64,000 nt of DNA from Apostichopus japonicus (Eukaryota > Echinodermata > Holothuroidea > Aspidochirotida > Stichopodidae): contig NC_092568.1 in assembly GCF_037975245.1 (NCBI RefSeq), positions 17,441,001 through 17,505,000 of the forward strand, given 5' to 3'. Within the stretch, counting starts at the first letter, position 1. Each line of letters begins with the position of its first letter. The notes beneath the pieces are model-generated. The model did not search any database and was not told the origin of the DNA. It saw nothing but the letters and a program-made list of their open reading frames with translations. The translations under genes and the position numbers were made by a program. Shown here one piece after another: positions 11,536 to 23,689 of this stretch.

Positions 11536-14422
11536 ATGGATTATCAATGGAATATGACTTGCCCAATTACTACCAAGAATGATGTCCAGAAGGACACCCT
11601 CTCTAACCTTCATATGACCATCTTCCTGTCTGTACTTGCTTGTGGTAAGGCCTCTTGATTTCATTTTAAGAGACTGCTGACATGAAGTACGTATATAGCT
11701 ATAGTTAATCTTCGATATTTTTTTATTCTCATCATTTATGTTCTTTTATATCAGATATAATCATCGTAAGCATGCTTTTGTTGTATCTGGGGAAACTCTC
11801 GACCAGAAGGCATTTACAACCTTCTCGCCATCCGAGTACTCTTTCTGAACAAACTGATTCAAAGGAACACCTTCCCGAAGTTCCCGAGCCGCATCATGAC
11901 GGTAAGAATGATTTTACTGTTTCGGGTGAATGCATAGTCTATTGAGACAGACCCCCCCCCCTCGATTCCGGGGGTAGTCCCTGGTTTTCATGTACCGTCG
12001 CCGGATTAAAAGTGTCCCCGGAATTGTCCACGGATTCTATAAACGGTGCCTGATTTTTCCCCGAAAGTTTAAACGGCTCTGAATAATTTCAACTGCCCCT
12101 GTTTGGGAATTCGTTCTTATAGAAGTATCTCGAACGAAAGATGTGATTGTTTACAACTACAAACGTTAAACAAATCACAGATAAAGGGAATGTAGGTCAT
12201 TGAATAGTTTCATAACACCAAAAGGCCCTGAAAACTTCCACCCTTCCCGTACAGTGTAGGCTGGCTACTAAACCTGGATGAATGTCAACATGAGACAGTC
12301 AGCGGCAATGTCGTGTCCCCTGTTTTCGTGAGAAATATATATATATATATATATATATTCATCTTAGAATATATAGGTTGTTTCTTCTGTAGCCTTATAC
12401 ATCCGCACTGTACATCTTGCCAATTGTCAGGTTGTTATTCACGGTAAACTTGTAATATTAAATTTAAGTTTAATATAATATGTGTTACACCTCATTGAAT
12501 ATTTTCATATCATATCAATCATAGCATTAATATGTTATTTAATTACCATTCCAAGTAGATAGATAGATACAAACTTTATTGTCCATTTCAGAAGAAAAAA
12601 AACGTAAATTATTTTCCGTCGACAGTAAAAATAAAACAGTAGTGAATACAAGCAAAACCATACAATAAACAAGCTATTAGTGAAAAGCTATATACGAGAA
12701 TAAAACTAAACAAGCAGAACCAGAACAGTAACAGAAGCAGCACAGAGAATTGTAAGTAACAGATCACAAACTGTGGCCAAATCGCTTTGCACGCGCGTTA
12801 AACAAGTGTATTGCCTCAGGTATAAGAAAGCGTTTCAAGCGTCAGAATGCAATATATTGATGTTCACTCTGGAGGCCTGTATAAGAGGGGTGGTAACTAA
12901 AAAGTTTTAATTTCTGCACATTCCACAGTCAGTTACCTTTAGTAAACATATTACATGTCTCCTTTAGCTGTCTTTAGCTAACCTAAGAACATTGGCTATT
13001 CCTATCAATCGTTCTTTTTCTCTTCAGTTCTAGATGCAAAATCTTTGTTACACTAACATCAAGTTCCTTTTTTAACTCCCTGTAGTTGACGTCATCCCTG
13101 ACGAAAAGGACATCGAACATAGCGGGACTCCCGGAACTTTGCCGCAGCTCTTTGCCGTTCGGAAGTACCCCGGAAAACGGGGAGGAACCACGTCCTGTAT
13201 GTATTGACGTACCGGTACCTCCCATCAGTAGTGGCGAGACTCGACAGAGGTAAATTCAATTGGTAATTCAGCGGATCAGACACATGGGCATCCGCATGAA
13301 GGGGGGGGGGGGCAAGGGTGCACTTGGCCCTCTGGAAAACAAAGTAGTAAACCGAGCAAGAATGATCCCAAACTGCTACATGTGCTTTCGGGAGCTTTGA
13401 ACCTCAACTGGGGCTTCCAATATGTTCCAGTGTATATTTTCTTTTATTTTGAGGAGGGAGAGGGGGGGGGGCTTTACTGAATCACTATAAGAGAACATTG
13501 AATATATGAACAGCGAAAATGTCACAGCTGAAGTCCCCAGGATCCCCACCCGGGTTACATTCCGAAGGAATTTAATTTCTCTCTCTCACGTGTATTTCAA
13601 TGCTTGTTATACGAGAGCATACGAAGTCCAGGAACGCTACGTTACTGCGAACGCCCATATATATACAATTGAAAGCAACCCATTATCATTGCTTTCCTCA
13701 TAATCCTGATAAATTATAGAAATTGTATACGTATATACTTTTCTATCCTCCCGAAAGTAAACCTGGTCATAGTTCCGTTGTGAGAATTGAAAAGCAAAAA
13801 CACGGCGATTTAGGTTAGGACAAAAGAAGGGGGGGGGGATGTGAGGTTACCCTCCCCCAACTGGTCAACTTTAAATGAAATAATATTTTACATATACCTA
13901 ATTTAAGTTGATAGTGGGAAAATATACTGCTGTATCAAAACAAGAATCTAAATTTTCAACGACAACAGTCAAAAGGTTTGCTGTCCTTTCTATGTGTGTG
14001 TATGTGTGCTGTAGACCGTTCCTGCATCGTAGTTATTCCTTAACGACCGTTGCCATGGCCACCGAGAGTGTTACAGACGTGTTGCCGCTTTCCTCCAGTG
14101 CCCCAGCACCCAGTCTGGTATCTCTGTCGAAAAAAAGTCAAGAAGACTGCGCCGAACCATCCGTTAAACCCAGCCAGACGACAACACATCTCCTGCCTCT
14201 GTTTCAAGCCTCGACTCAGAGACCTCTGGAAACCAACTTCCACGTAATAATGGTGGAGGGCTCATTGATTTACCATCGGCAATCGAGATAACCGAGGGAA
14301 TCGAACAAATAACCGGCACGGGAATTCTTCCAAACAGTCTCACATACCCAAATCTGCCAGAAACTGTCTTTTACACCACTTTCATCAGTCTAACTATTTT
14401 CAATATCTTTTTCAAAAAATGA
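11536..14422 (+). pseudogene. Locus A: decayed paralogue of the repeat-tailed membrane protein gene at 44181-47795
   Basis: Four exons match locus B in order: 11536-11644, 11755-11901, 13086-13249 and 14015-14422, each with matching GT-AG sites. Exon 1 has the same length (109 nt) and begins MDYQWNMTCPITTKND, 15 of 16 residues as in locus B. A membrane segment follows (about FLSVLACDIIIVSMLLLYL, then basic residues). Exon 3 is 164 nt against 136, so the frame is lost. An in-frame TGA at 13205-13207 would cap the product at 125 residues. Exon 4 starts as RPFLHRSYSL and shares the SQED...PSV motif. It then shifts frame once more before ending in EITEG...GTGILPNSLTYPNL, matching the locus B C-terminus. 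The tandem repeats of locus B are absent. Introns are retained, so this is a DNA duplicate. A short expressed protein remains possible. Confidence 0.7.
12558..12905 (-). mobile_element. 3' end of a LINE (non-LTR retrotransposon), in intron 2 of locus A
   Basis: On the minus strand the end of a reverse-transcriptase ORF reads RLKRFLIPEAIHLFNARAKR then FGHSL and a stop. This is typical of the C-termini of CR1/L2-type LINEs. A 3' UTR follows, ending in a TATC tail (ATAGATAGATAGAT on the plus strand at about 12558). Only the 3' end is present, as in 5'-truncated insertions. Confidence 0.6.
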
Positions 14423-14464
14423 TTTTTGTCTCTCAAAAAACTCTAAAATCGCATTCCTTTTTCA

Positions 14465-14470
14465 AATAAA
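14465..14470 (+). terminator. Polyadenylation signal AATAAA, locus A
   Basis: An AATAAA hexamer lies 43 bases after the homologous stop of locus A, in the same relative place as the one after locus B. Confidence 0.4.
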
Positions 14471-15129
14471 TATATGATTTCGCTGGTTTCATTGTTGGAG
14501 ATTCGTACTTAAAATAAGTACCGGTAATATAAATTTCCGAGTCTCATAGCCTATGTTAAGTTTAGTGTAATGGTATGGATAAGTATTCATACTGTTTTAT
14601 TATTATTATTATTTTTATGATTACCCATCATGTCATTTGACTCTATATTAAGCTTGATTATGCAAACGGATCTGTGCTGGAGAGGCCTGATGGTTCTTGT
14701 ATATCCTTGTTGTAAAGTAATTAAATTAACCAACGTCCTTTAACTATACTCAAACAGGCCGAACTATATGAGACTAGACCTATCTCATGCACCATCGTAA
14801 ATGGTTATTATGTTTTTGGGGTACGTAGTTGTTCTTGGCTGGAACTCAGGGGAAATATCCCCTGGCAACTGTAGAATTTTCTATTATCGCTTGTTCTATG
14901 GTAGCCATTTTCTTGCAATCATTTATACAAATACCTGTTATTAATCGGCAGGCTAACCTTTTATCTCTTTCGGACAGAATATTGGTAATGAAACCATGTA
15001 TAAGCTTTTTTATTTGCTCTTAGATGTATAAAGCATGAGAGCGAGAAATAAAATTAAAAAAACAAGCAAATACTTTACTAAAATTAAACCGCAATATCAC
15101 TGAAAAACTGTATCGTAAACAGTCTACTT
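14471..15129. other. Sequence between locus A and its 3' repeat block
   Basis: No gene seen. Comparison with locus B, where the matching 3' block follows the last codons directly, suggests that most of 14400-15290 was inserted in A or lost from B. Confidence 0.4.
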
Positions 15130-15660
15130 CTGGTGTTGGGGAGGAGTGCAGGCGGGTGGGGGAAGGGGTATGGTTGGTAAAGAATGACGCAGTTGAAAAA
15201 TAAAACAAAATGTTATTTGACAAGGATCCTCCACTGTACAGTTGTATATTAATTCTTTATTCTAAGAAATTTCATATCCACATTGTTTAAATTTTTTCTC
15301 ACTCTAACTTTGATCAGGAATCGCTTTTTCAACAGAATTTTGCCTGCTGTGAATTATCTAAAATCTCTAAATTGTCTTGTTTTCTAAACTTCTTAAATAT
15401 ATTTTTTATTGTTGATTACTCGTACTAAAATAACATTAAAAAACTAATACATTGTGTGTCGGTGTTGTTCATTTCTAGTCTCACATGGATGGTTAAATGT
15501 AATTATGGATTAGTATTTACATTTTTATGTTATACAACCATCACATGACTTAAACTCGGAGAAACCCTATCTTACTTTACTCAGCCAATCAGAACGGAAT
15601 CCTTTATAAATATGGCTTTTAAAGGCATCCGTAGATTCACTTTTAGGAGAATAGCGCCTC
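15130..15660 (+). repeat. 3' flank block of locus A, shared with locus B and with the 37 kb region
   Basis: 15296-15660 matches 47765-48146, running from the last codons of locus B into its 3' flank (shared CTGCTGTGAATTATCTA, CATTGTGTGTCGGTGTTG). 15130-15286 matches about 37390-37525 (shared TACAGTTGTATATTAATT, AAATTTCATATCCACATTG). Part (15511-15610) recurs at 48928-49433, where a hAT-like element splits it. Confidence 0.7.
15585..15612 (+). promoter_or_regulatory. CCAAT box and TATA box inside the repeated block
   Basis: A CCAAT box at 15585-15589 is followed 15 bases later by TATAAATA at 15605-15612. The same pair is kept at 48072-48099, and a third copy at 49412 keeps the CCAAT box but stops before the TATA box. 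No downstream coding exon is evident. Confidence 0.4.
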
Positions 15661-15790
15661 AGCGAGGGTGACGGTGTCACAGTATGTTAGCACCAATCAA
15701 AATAGATCTTAGAGAAGGTCTGGGGTTTCAGCCAATCGCTGCCAAGCACCCCTAATCAAGATGTCTGCGCCCATAGATGTAAACAAAGTG
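15661..15790 (-). repeat. Copy of the left part of the 35.5 kb repeat, inverted
   Basis: The sequence matches the reverse complement of about 35490-35645, with shared strings GTTAGCACCAATCAAAATAG, GGGTTTCAGCCAATCG and ATGTCTGCGCCC. Two further CCAAT motifs are included. Confidence 0.6.
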
Positions 15791-15969
15791 CGAAGCGTAG
15801 ACGAGAAGAATGGCGACTTCGAGCCCGACTTCAAGCGTGTATAGTTAAGTTGAAGGATCATAGAAATGAAGAAATGGCGAGCGGTCGATTCGGGCGCTTT
15901 GGAATTGATGAAGAATTCCGAATTTCGATATAGCCTACCAGCTATTACTATAGTAGGCATAGTATAAAC

Positions 15970-16032
15970 TAGTTCTACTACTACTAGTAGTAGTAGTATG
16001 CTACTAGTAGTAATACTATATACTACTATTAT
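15970..16032. repeat. CTA/TAG trinucleotide palindromic low-complexity tract
   Basis: Runs of CTA on the left face runs of TAG on the right, giving a self-complementary low-complexity stretch. Confidence 0.7.
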
Positions 16033-16532
16033 AGGCGTAACTGCATGTTAGGAATGTAACTGTGTTAGCCTTACTTAGGCCTGTAAACTGTACTGCCAGT
16101 GTCATGCACGGCCATTCACTCTGGTATTTTAATAAGTAATAGTACCCTAATCCCTAGGGCCTAGGATCAATACTTAGTTTTGTACTGGTGAATCCAAGGG
16201 GGAGGGGCGTCATGCTGACCCAGAGGTGATTCACAATATGTCTAATGCCCCATTGTTTGTCCTATGTACACCGTATAACAATGTGCAACGTATTGTCTGC
16301 AATTTGATAAATATAATATTATTACCATGTACTCACTCCACATGTTATTCAGCACTATAGCCTGGCTATTCTGTATGTATTTCATGGACTTTTGTGGATG
16401 GAATTGGAAGCCCTTAGTTTGTAATGACTTTGTAAACTGCAGTGATTGAGATCCTTGTTTGGACAGGGTGTTAAGCTATTTGAATAAAATTGTGACAGGT
16501 GATCAGCATGAGATCCAAGAGAACTTCATATG

Positions 16533-16832
16533 TCATTTAAAAGCATTGACTATCCAATTTGGCCTTAGTTTCAAAAGATGGTTTACTGAAAACACACCCT
16601 GGCAGTAGATGTCAATGATCGTTAACATGCTGATAAAAAAGGATAGTGCTGGCAGTAGAAGCACAACCAAAAACATTGGAAAGGAAAGTAAAGCTGCACT
16701 CAAAGACACACAAAATATTTTGCATGGTTCCATCACTGGTCTATGGAAGTTGCCATCATGATAAATAATAGTATGTCCATGATGGATGCCTCCTATGAAC
16801 GAAGACTCTGGAGCAAAATGTTGTTCTTCCAT
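16533..16832 (-). CDS. Possible small membrane protein or first coding exon, unrecognised
   Basis: On the minus strand an ATG at 16832 opens 99 codons. The first 38 residues are polar and histidine-rich. A long hydrophobic stretch follows at about residues 39-72 (ALLSFPMFLVVLLLPALSFF and on), enough for one or two membrane spans. A potential acceptor (ATTAACCAG) lies 18 bases before the ATG, with an in-frame stop between, so the ATG would be the start. A potential donor (CAGG/GTGTGT at 16598/16597) would cut the exon after about 78 codons; otherwise the frame stops at 16533. I do not recognise the protein and found no further exon, so it may be a chance frame. Confidence 0.3.
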   Translation of the reverse strand: MEEQHFAPESSFIGGIHHGHTIIYHDGNFHRPVMEPCKIFCVSLSAALLSFPMFLVVLLLPALSFFISMLTIIDIYCQGVFSVNHLLKLRPNWIVNAFK

Positions 16833-18985
16833 AGTTTAATGGAGTGGCACCTGGTTAATGGAGAGCAAGCACAGTGTATATAAAATACTGGGGTAAGTCT
16901 GAGCAACTGGATATTTGAAAGACTCTCCCATATTGGAATGTAACTTTTAGCTCGAACCAGCTATGCCACTTGATATATTGTGACTCAGCATCTTCACTCT
17001 GTCAATCTATCTAGCTGTTATCCATCTATTATTCATCTTTCTACAGTACCTTTTTGAAGTAACTACTGAATGGGCGGTGTGAAAACCCCTCATAGCACTG
17101 CAACTGTATGACAGCCTTTGGCTTAGCCATCCTTTACCAACTTTAAACCCTGCAGTCTTGTGTTTGAGGCAAGTGGGATTGCTTGACAAAAGATTGAACT
17201 ATTAAGTTTATGTAGACAGCTCAAAATTGGCAAAATACAATTAGCTTCCTACTTGTATTAACATGTAATAGATCAAGGTGGTAAGTTTGTTCACCATACA
17301 TGTATCTGTGCTAGCAGCCTAGGATGTCATCATTTACAGTTTGTATTTAGGAATTCTATAAAATTGTGTCTTTTTCTTTCACCTTGACACATGATGTGGT
17401 CGAGTATTTATTTATGAATCAAGTAGAGCCTTGTTTACAGGAAACCTGCAGCATATCATACAACATGCCAGTTTCAGGGTTTGCAAATCACTCAATCTTT
17501 TGGTATACTGTATATGACCAGTTTACAGTGGTAACTTATCAGTAGTATTAAAAAAGCTATGTAAATTAAGGGTTAAAATTTCACAACTTTATTGTGATTT
17601 TAATGGATTAGCTGTATTACATGTATCTATGGTTGTTTAAGTGCTCTGGAAACTCTTTTTGTGATGGATTTTTGTGAAAGTTGGATGCAATTTCCTCTGC
17701 AAGGTCACAATTGCAACCACAAGCATTTCTGTGGCAACTTAAAATGTTCATCCTCTCAGTTTAGTTTAGTCACTGGGCTGGTGTTCATTCAATCATCTGT
17801 TGGCAAAATTTTCAGACATTGTATGAGAAGAAATTCAATAATTTCACCTATGGCAGTGAGCAAAACTTTTGCCAAAAGTGTGCAACACTGGCAAATACTT
17901 CACACAAATACCCGACATCACACTCATATTTTCATGCATATTGTGTTGAAAATTTTTATCTTTTCATTCTATTTATGTCAAGAGACATGCTGAAGGGCAT
18001 AAGAAGCCTCATAGAGAAAGTTTCATGAGTGCAAGTAGTAGCAGAAAGACATGACAGTAATCACATGGAGACTGATTTGGCTGGACATTCCAACTGAAAA
18101 TTATAATTTAGTTTTATCAATTTATATGTCTTTCACCAGCCATGATTGCTAATATTAAAGGAATACTATGCATACCTGAGAAGGCAATGGATTGGGAGGA
18201 GGCATATTTCTTGGTCTTGCAGGTTTATGTGTATGTAGTTGTTTAAAGCTGCAGTATGGTATAATGCAATTAACCTCATATTGTGATAAGTTAAATACTG
18301 TCCTTGGATACAGTTAGTATTTTACCTTTGCAGGCATTCTATATATGTTTACTCCTTTAGGTACTGTAAAACTTCATAGGATCAAGCAAATGATCCCAAT
18401 AACTATAAAAAGCAACTCAATGTTATTATTGATCACAATTCAAGTCAATTGAGAAAGCACTGTATGCAAGCAGAATAACAATTGGAAATGTTGTTCAATG
18501 ATGATAAAAAAGGGGTGTGGCAGAAAATGTTTGTAGGTATACAGTATTTGCTCATGTTACTATCATAATTAAACAACGTTAAAATAAATAACAAATTTTA
18601 ACATTAAAACGCTATAGAAATATGCCCTTTGCAAATCACAGGTGACATATGTTCTGTTCATTTATTGACAGATCTATTTAGTCTAAAAAGGTTCTTTTCA
18701 CTGTGGAAAGGTATTTGTTGTGGCATGAAATAGTTATCCTTCAGCAGGGTTCATATAATGTTATTTTCTGAACATTGCAGCAAATGAACCCACCCATTGT
18801 ATGTTAAACATTCTGTGGTTTCAGTCAGTCTTGACAGTCAATTAACATTTCCTTGCTGTCAAGGAAGTATGCAATTACCTCTTTGTTTAATTAACAAGAA
18901 ATATCATGTTGCATTGTGCCTGGATCAAACACAAGAGCAAACTTAAATTATGTGCATTTTGTGTATGGCATTTTGTAGTTTTGGT
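16833..18985. other. AT-rich intergenic or intronic DNA, no gene seen
   Basis: Only short frames without splice context. Nothing supports a coding or RNA gene. Confidence 0.4.
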
Positions 18986-18989
18986 TTCT

Positions 18990-19200
18990 TGCTGAAAGCT
19001 TTGTAGTCAGGTCGGTGTGTCAGTGTGTATATGTGTATGTGTGTGACACTTAAGTTTGTATACACGATAACTCAACAAGGGCTATGATTGATCAGTGCTA
19101 TATTTGGTGGGTGGGTGGTCCATAACTAGTTGATAAAAATATTGATTTTGGTGCTCATATCATGAATATTAATGAGGTCACAGGGTTAAACCTACAGTAG
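18990..19200. repeat. Interspersed-repeat-like stretch with GT-rich start
   Basis: A (GT)-rich run is followed by TATACACGATAACTCAACAA and ATGAATATTAATGAGGTCA. From memory these word combinations recur in repeats of many marine invertebrates. No second copy was identified in this window. Confidence 0.35.
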
Positions 19201-20701
19201 ACAACCATAAGTCACAGTTTCATCAAAGGTGAGTGTGTTATTGATAGGTAGCTTACACATGGCGATGTGTGTTATAATGGATAACGTGTGTATTTATGAG
19301 GAGGTGTGGCTTTGTAAGGCAATTATTGATCTTGTTTCATCATTAAATACTTGGAGTGTTCCCTGTTACTCAATGAGCAGCAGCAGGAACCATGAAATGT
19401 TTTCATTCTGGTTGACAGTACCTTGCTATGCCAAATGTATCTTGGAAATACCATAGCTGGTTGTGTTTCATATGTAAATAAGTATGTGCTTATTTCTACT
19501 TACGATCTAGTTGCTGGGAAAAGCAGCGATTTGTTTTGTTATTCTAGTGACATCTGGTGACATTGCAACAAGAGGACTGTACTTGGTGATTTCAATAAAC
19601 TCAAGTCGCAATTGATAATGGTATTTTATTGTTTATTTCATTAACTATTATTGACAGATGAATGAAAATCCCCATTCCTGACATTGTTATTATTACGGAA
19701 GGGACAGAAATCTTGTCATGGTGCTCTCGAGCAAAAAATAATTTAAAATTATTAGATGAACCCAATTGCCTGTGATGCTATAACATCATTTGATGTTGTA
19801 ACAACTATGTCACAAAGCTATTGCATTCTTTGGACACGGTCACTAGCAGACCATAATGCTGTCACATTGAATATTCAGATAAGGTGACAAACAATTCAGT
19901 CTGCTACAATTCGAACTCCTGATTGCTAAATGAGTGTTAACATGGATTAAAGGGATTGATGCCACGGCATGAAACAAGGAAAGTCGAAGACTAGGTGTTA
20001 TGAAGAAGAAGTTGTACTTTACTTTTTTTGTGAAGGAAAAGAAAACGTACGTATTGATCTTTGAAGTGTTAACACTGGGTAGGTGTGTGTGTGTGGGGGG
20101 GGGGGGGGTCCATTGCAACCAACCTTCACACTAACTCCGTCAGCATGTGTACCGCACATACTGAGCAGAACATTTTGGGTGTGTCTCCCCCCCCCCCCAC
20201 CATGACTATCTCTCTAGGGAGGCTGATTTATGTATAACATTTCCACTCTGTTCCCTCCCCCATAACCAAGTGTTTTTGTGGGGAAATCTCGAGAAGTTGA
20301 ACCTACAACAGCACTCCTAATGCTAAACAACAGCCCGATCATTTAAGTTTGGAAAAGGCAATGGTCAGGCAAAACTCTTCTTCGCACCAACATCATGCAG
20401 TATACTACTGCCAAGGGGAGTGGGGGGGGGGGGGGGCTCAATAACCTCATAGGTTGGTCTGATAGGATGAAACATCTCAACACATTAAGGCTTCGAGCTT
20501 TGAAAAATGACAGGTTATGTATTTTACATTAATGGAAACAAAGAGGTATACATGGCTCTGAATGTAAGTAGAACATAAATAAACTCTAAATGTAAGCCAA
20601 CAAGAGCGCCCTCTGTTAATATAAGTGTTCTTTGGCCACATTCGCTTGCCATTTTAACTACGAGACATTTTAAATCGGGAAAAGACTATAAACAATAGTG
20701 A
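19201..20701. other. Intergenic, no gene seen
   Basis: Contains G or C runs at about 20095-20110, 20187-20200 and 20421-20436. No exon or RNA gene recognised. Confidence 0.4.
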
Positions 20702-20709
20702 GTCCCATC

Positions 20710-21348
20710 CAAGGGCGGCTGAACGGGGGCACGTGCCCCCCCCCCACTTTTCCTCAGGTTAAAAATGTGCCCTTTTTCTACATAAAAATTGAGGTGTCTC
20801 AAGTTAGCAAGAGGCCAGGGAACCAGAATGAACACTCGGGAAGAGCCGTTTCCGGCCATCTGAGGGGTTTGTAAAACCAACAATTTTCTTTTACGCTCCG
20901 CGCCAACTGATGGTGGCGCTCCGCTCAGATAGTCGTGCATACAACTTTGCAAATCCTGGCTACGCCCCTGACTTTTAATGAATCTCTGTGGGTCAAACTC
21001 AAAGCTATTTCGAATGGAAAAAATTGTTAAGATATTAACAAGAAATAAACTCTAATTCGGAAGATTCCTACATTAGCAACTAGCATGATTTCACCTCATT
21101 TTGTCTCAAAAGAAAACTTGTTCCCAATTTACACATTGGATATTGCAGTGCTAGTAGGGCCTATGCATATTTTCCTTATTGGGGGGGGGTGTTGATGAAG
21201 TGATGTGTATACGCAAATAAGATAATACAATAAGAGTTACAAAGGGTACTAAATATAAGGCTGCATCAGTCTAATCGAATTTCTGCAAAGTGCCCTTTGA
21301 TGTCGGTGCCCCCCCCCCCCCAGATTAAAAGTGCTTCCGCCGCCCTTG
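20710..21348. mobile_element. hAT-like non-autonomous element
   Basis: The element is bounded by exact 8-bp duplications GTCCCATC at 20702-20709 and 21349-21356. The ends are CAAGGGCGGCTGAACG and, inverted, CAAGGGCGGCGGAAGC. C runs lie just inside both ends. A fragment of the second family (GGCGTAGCC type) is nested within. No transposase frame. Confidence 0.8.
20835..20971 (-). repeat. Right-end fragment of the GGCGTAGCC element family
   Basis: It closely matches 4690-4872: the shared core GCGCCAACTGATGGTGGCGC, then AATCCTGGCTACGCCCCTG at the terminus. Only this end is present, so it is a truncated insertion inside the 20710-21348 element. Confidence 0.65.
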
Positions 21349-21403
21349 GTCCCATCTGTGGTCTTGTACCAACAACATAAGTTCTAAGTCAACGTGGCCT
21401 CCC

Positions 21404-22086
21404 ACTGTGGCGTAGCTAACATTAGGGGGGCAAGATTTTCTTAAAGAGGGAAACCCCTCGATGGTTGATGGTAGGAATTACCAAGAAATATATGTATTAA
21501 CGGGCACCTCGTCTGCACAAATACACATCCAATGGTTCAGTGGAACATGACACACTTTCACTTAATTTACCTCTATTGCAGAGACATCGTGGTTTCTGCA
21601 TAATTCCGCATATTATGAAAAGGATACAATGAATAAATTAGCTACTCTAATTCACTACATGCCCAGATTTCTACACAAACAAGTTACACTAGGCCCATTG
21701 GGCCTATACGTGCAGTGAAAATTCTCCACAAGTGGCATCATAAGTCGCTGAAAATACACATGGGTTGCTAGCGTTAGTTTGTAATAGTTACAACCGGCCA
21801 AATTATTGGCGCTTATTCTGTAGGACGACATTGATCAACGGTCTCCGTATGTGGGTATGATAAAGGCCCAAAATGTATAATATCTCGGTCTGATTTCCAA
21901 GTTCTGACCTTACATGAAGTATGAACATGAGCCCTGAGGTATGAATACTTTTGATTAGAACTCGAAAACAATGTAAAAAGAAGTATTTTGAATACATCAC
22001 TGGATTTCATTTGGGGGGGGGGGGCAAGACTGTAGCACAAAGCAAATTTGAAAGTAAAAAATCTGGCTCCCTCTGGCTACGCCACT
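21404..22086. mobile_element. hAT-like non-autonomous element
   Basis: Exact 8-bp duplications GGCCTCCC lie at 21396-21403 and 22087-22094. The ends are ACTGTGGCGTAGC and, inverted, AGTGGCGTAGCC, of the same family as 3510-4872 and 56278-57616. It starts 47 bases after the neighbouring element's target duplication. No transposase frame. Confidence 0.7.
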
Positions 22087-22094
22087 GGCCTCCC

Positions 22095-23689
22095 CTAGCT
22101 GTATAGACTCGGAATGATATCATAATTATCTACCCTTTCATTCTCCTCCCACTTTCTACAATAATGCATTTGATCGTCCTGATCATTGCATCAATGGACC
22201 CAGCGAGTCCAATTCTAGGGCAAACAGTATTTTTATCGATTTTTATGACGTTATATTGTGGAGCGGTATTTGGTGCCAATGTAAACTTTGCCCGACTGGC
22301 TTGAAATTCTATATTTACATATGAAAAACAAAGCTCATTTTTTCAATGTCATTTCAATTGCCTCCGACCTCTGGTAACTTTCTTATTATATTTTTTAAAA
22401 ATTGTTTATGTCTTTTTAACATGCCGACTTTTATTCAAGTAGAAAAGAAAAGATATGAAACGTGAGAAGTAAGAGAAAGTGGCATGCTGTATATACGCCA
22501 CAAATTATTATGCCATTGCATGTTGCATTTCCGACATATTGACGTACACGACTACATCACATCCGCTTGGAGTTAAAAGACGGGAAAATCGGGATTTAAT
22601 TTTCAAAACGACCTTTGCAATTAGCTTTCAAGGTAATTATAAGTTTCAAGTTGACAGATCTTTCCAGTGCTGTGGTGTTTGCCCTAGAAAGTATTCTTAT
22701 GAAGCGCCCTCACATGGAGAGAAACTTACACTGAGCTAATACATGGATATCACGTGAAAGCATCGGTCTGCCATAATATGCATTCGGAGGTTCAGCTTCC
22801 TATAGACCTCTTCATTTAGACACCATAATTAATCAGGCTAACCCTAATGGTAAACCTATAGGGTGAGGGTTAACGCCATAATTGTTTGGAAAATTCTTTT
22901 CGAGGTCGAAAACCTTTCCACTTAATGCCGCACATATAAAATTTAGTTCCAACCAAGATTTTGACTTTCTTAAGACTTTAATATTTTGGACATGCCATTC
23001 TCCTGTGATTCTGTGACGTTATCACACTCGTTTGGAAGGTGGGGAAGTTTTCTATAGAACTATTAGTTCTGCAAGTTTCTTTCGATTTTTAGCCTCAGTT
23101 TGAAAATATGGCCAGTTGAGCACTTTAACCATTTTTAACTTCTAAACCAGAAATGGTATGAGCATCCGTCTCGAATATGATTGGGAACTAGTGACCCAAT
23201 AAGCCATAAAATTCGAAGATCGGACCCTTCCCCCCTTCAAAGACCCCCCCCCCCACTTTTACGGAATAACTTTAAGAAAACAGGTGTATTGGACTATATA
23301 GGCTACAAAACATGTGCACTATTGTGTATAGCTGATCATGTGAAGGTTTATATAGAAGCACTCCTTCCTTCCGCAAATTGTTCTCATCTGTTATTGGTAT
23401 ATTTCGAATCAGCCTGCTGAACTTTGGTCCGGTAGGTATAGCTATTCAAACATCTTACATCACTGCTCATTTATTAGCCGTGCTACTGGGGTATTTTTCT
23501 TTATTATTCACTTTTCTTAAAGGATGAGTACATCATTTACAAAAGGGCAATGAGCAGCCTAGTAATGAGCAAATAAGAAACCAGAAAGTCAAAGATTTAG
23601 TGATTCCTTGCCCATAGGAGAAATTTTGTTAGGGCTTTGATTTCAACTTGAGAGATTTGGATATATCATGTTTGTAGGTTTCACAGTTT
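22095..23689. other. Intergenic, no supported gene
   Basis: Short frames only. One frame from 22479 ends at a possible donor (TTTCAAG then GTAATT, 22633), but nothing else supports it as an exon. C run at about 23243-23255. Confidence 0.35.
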
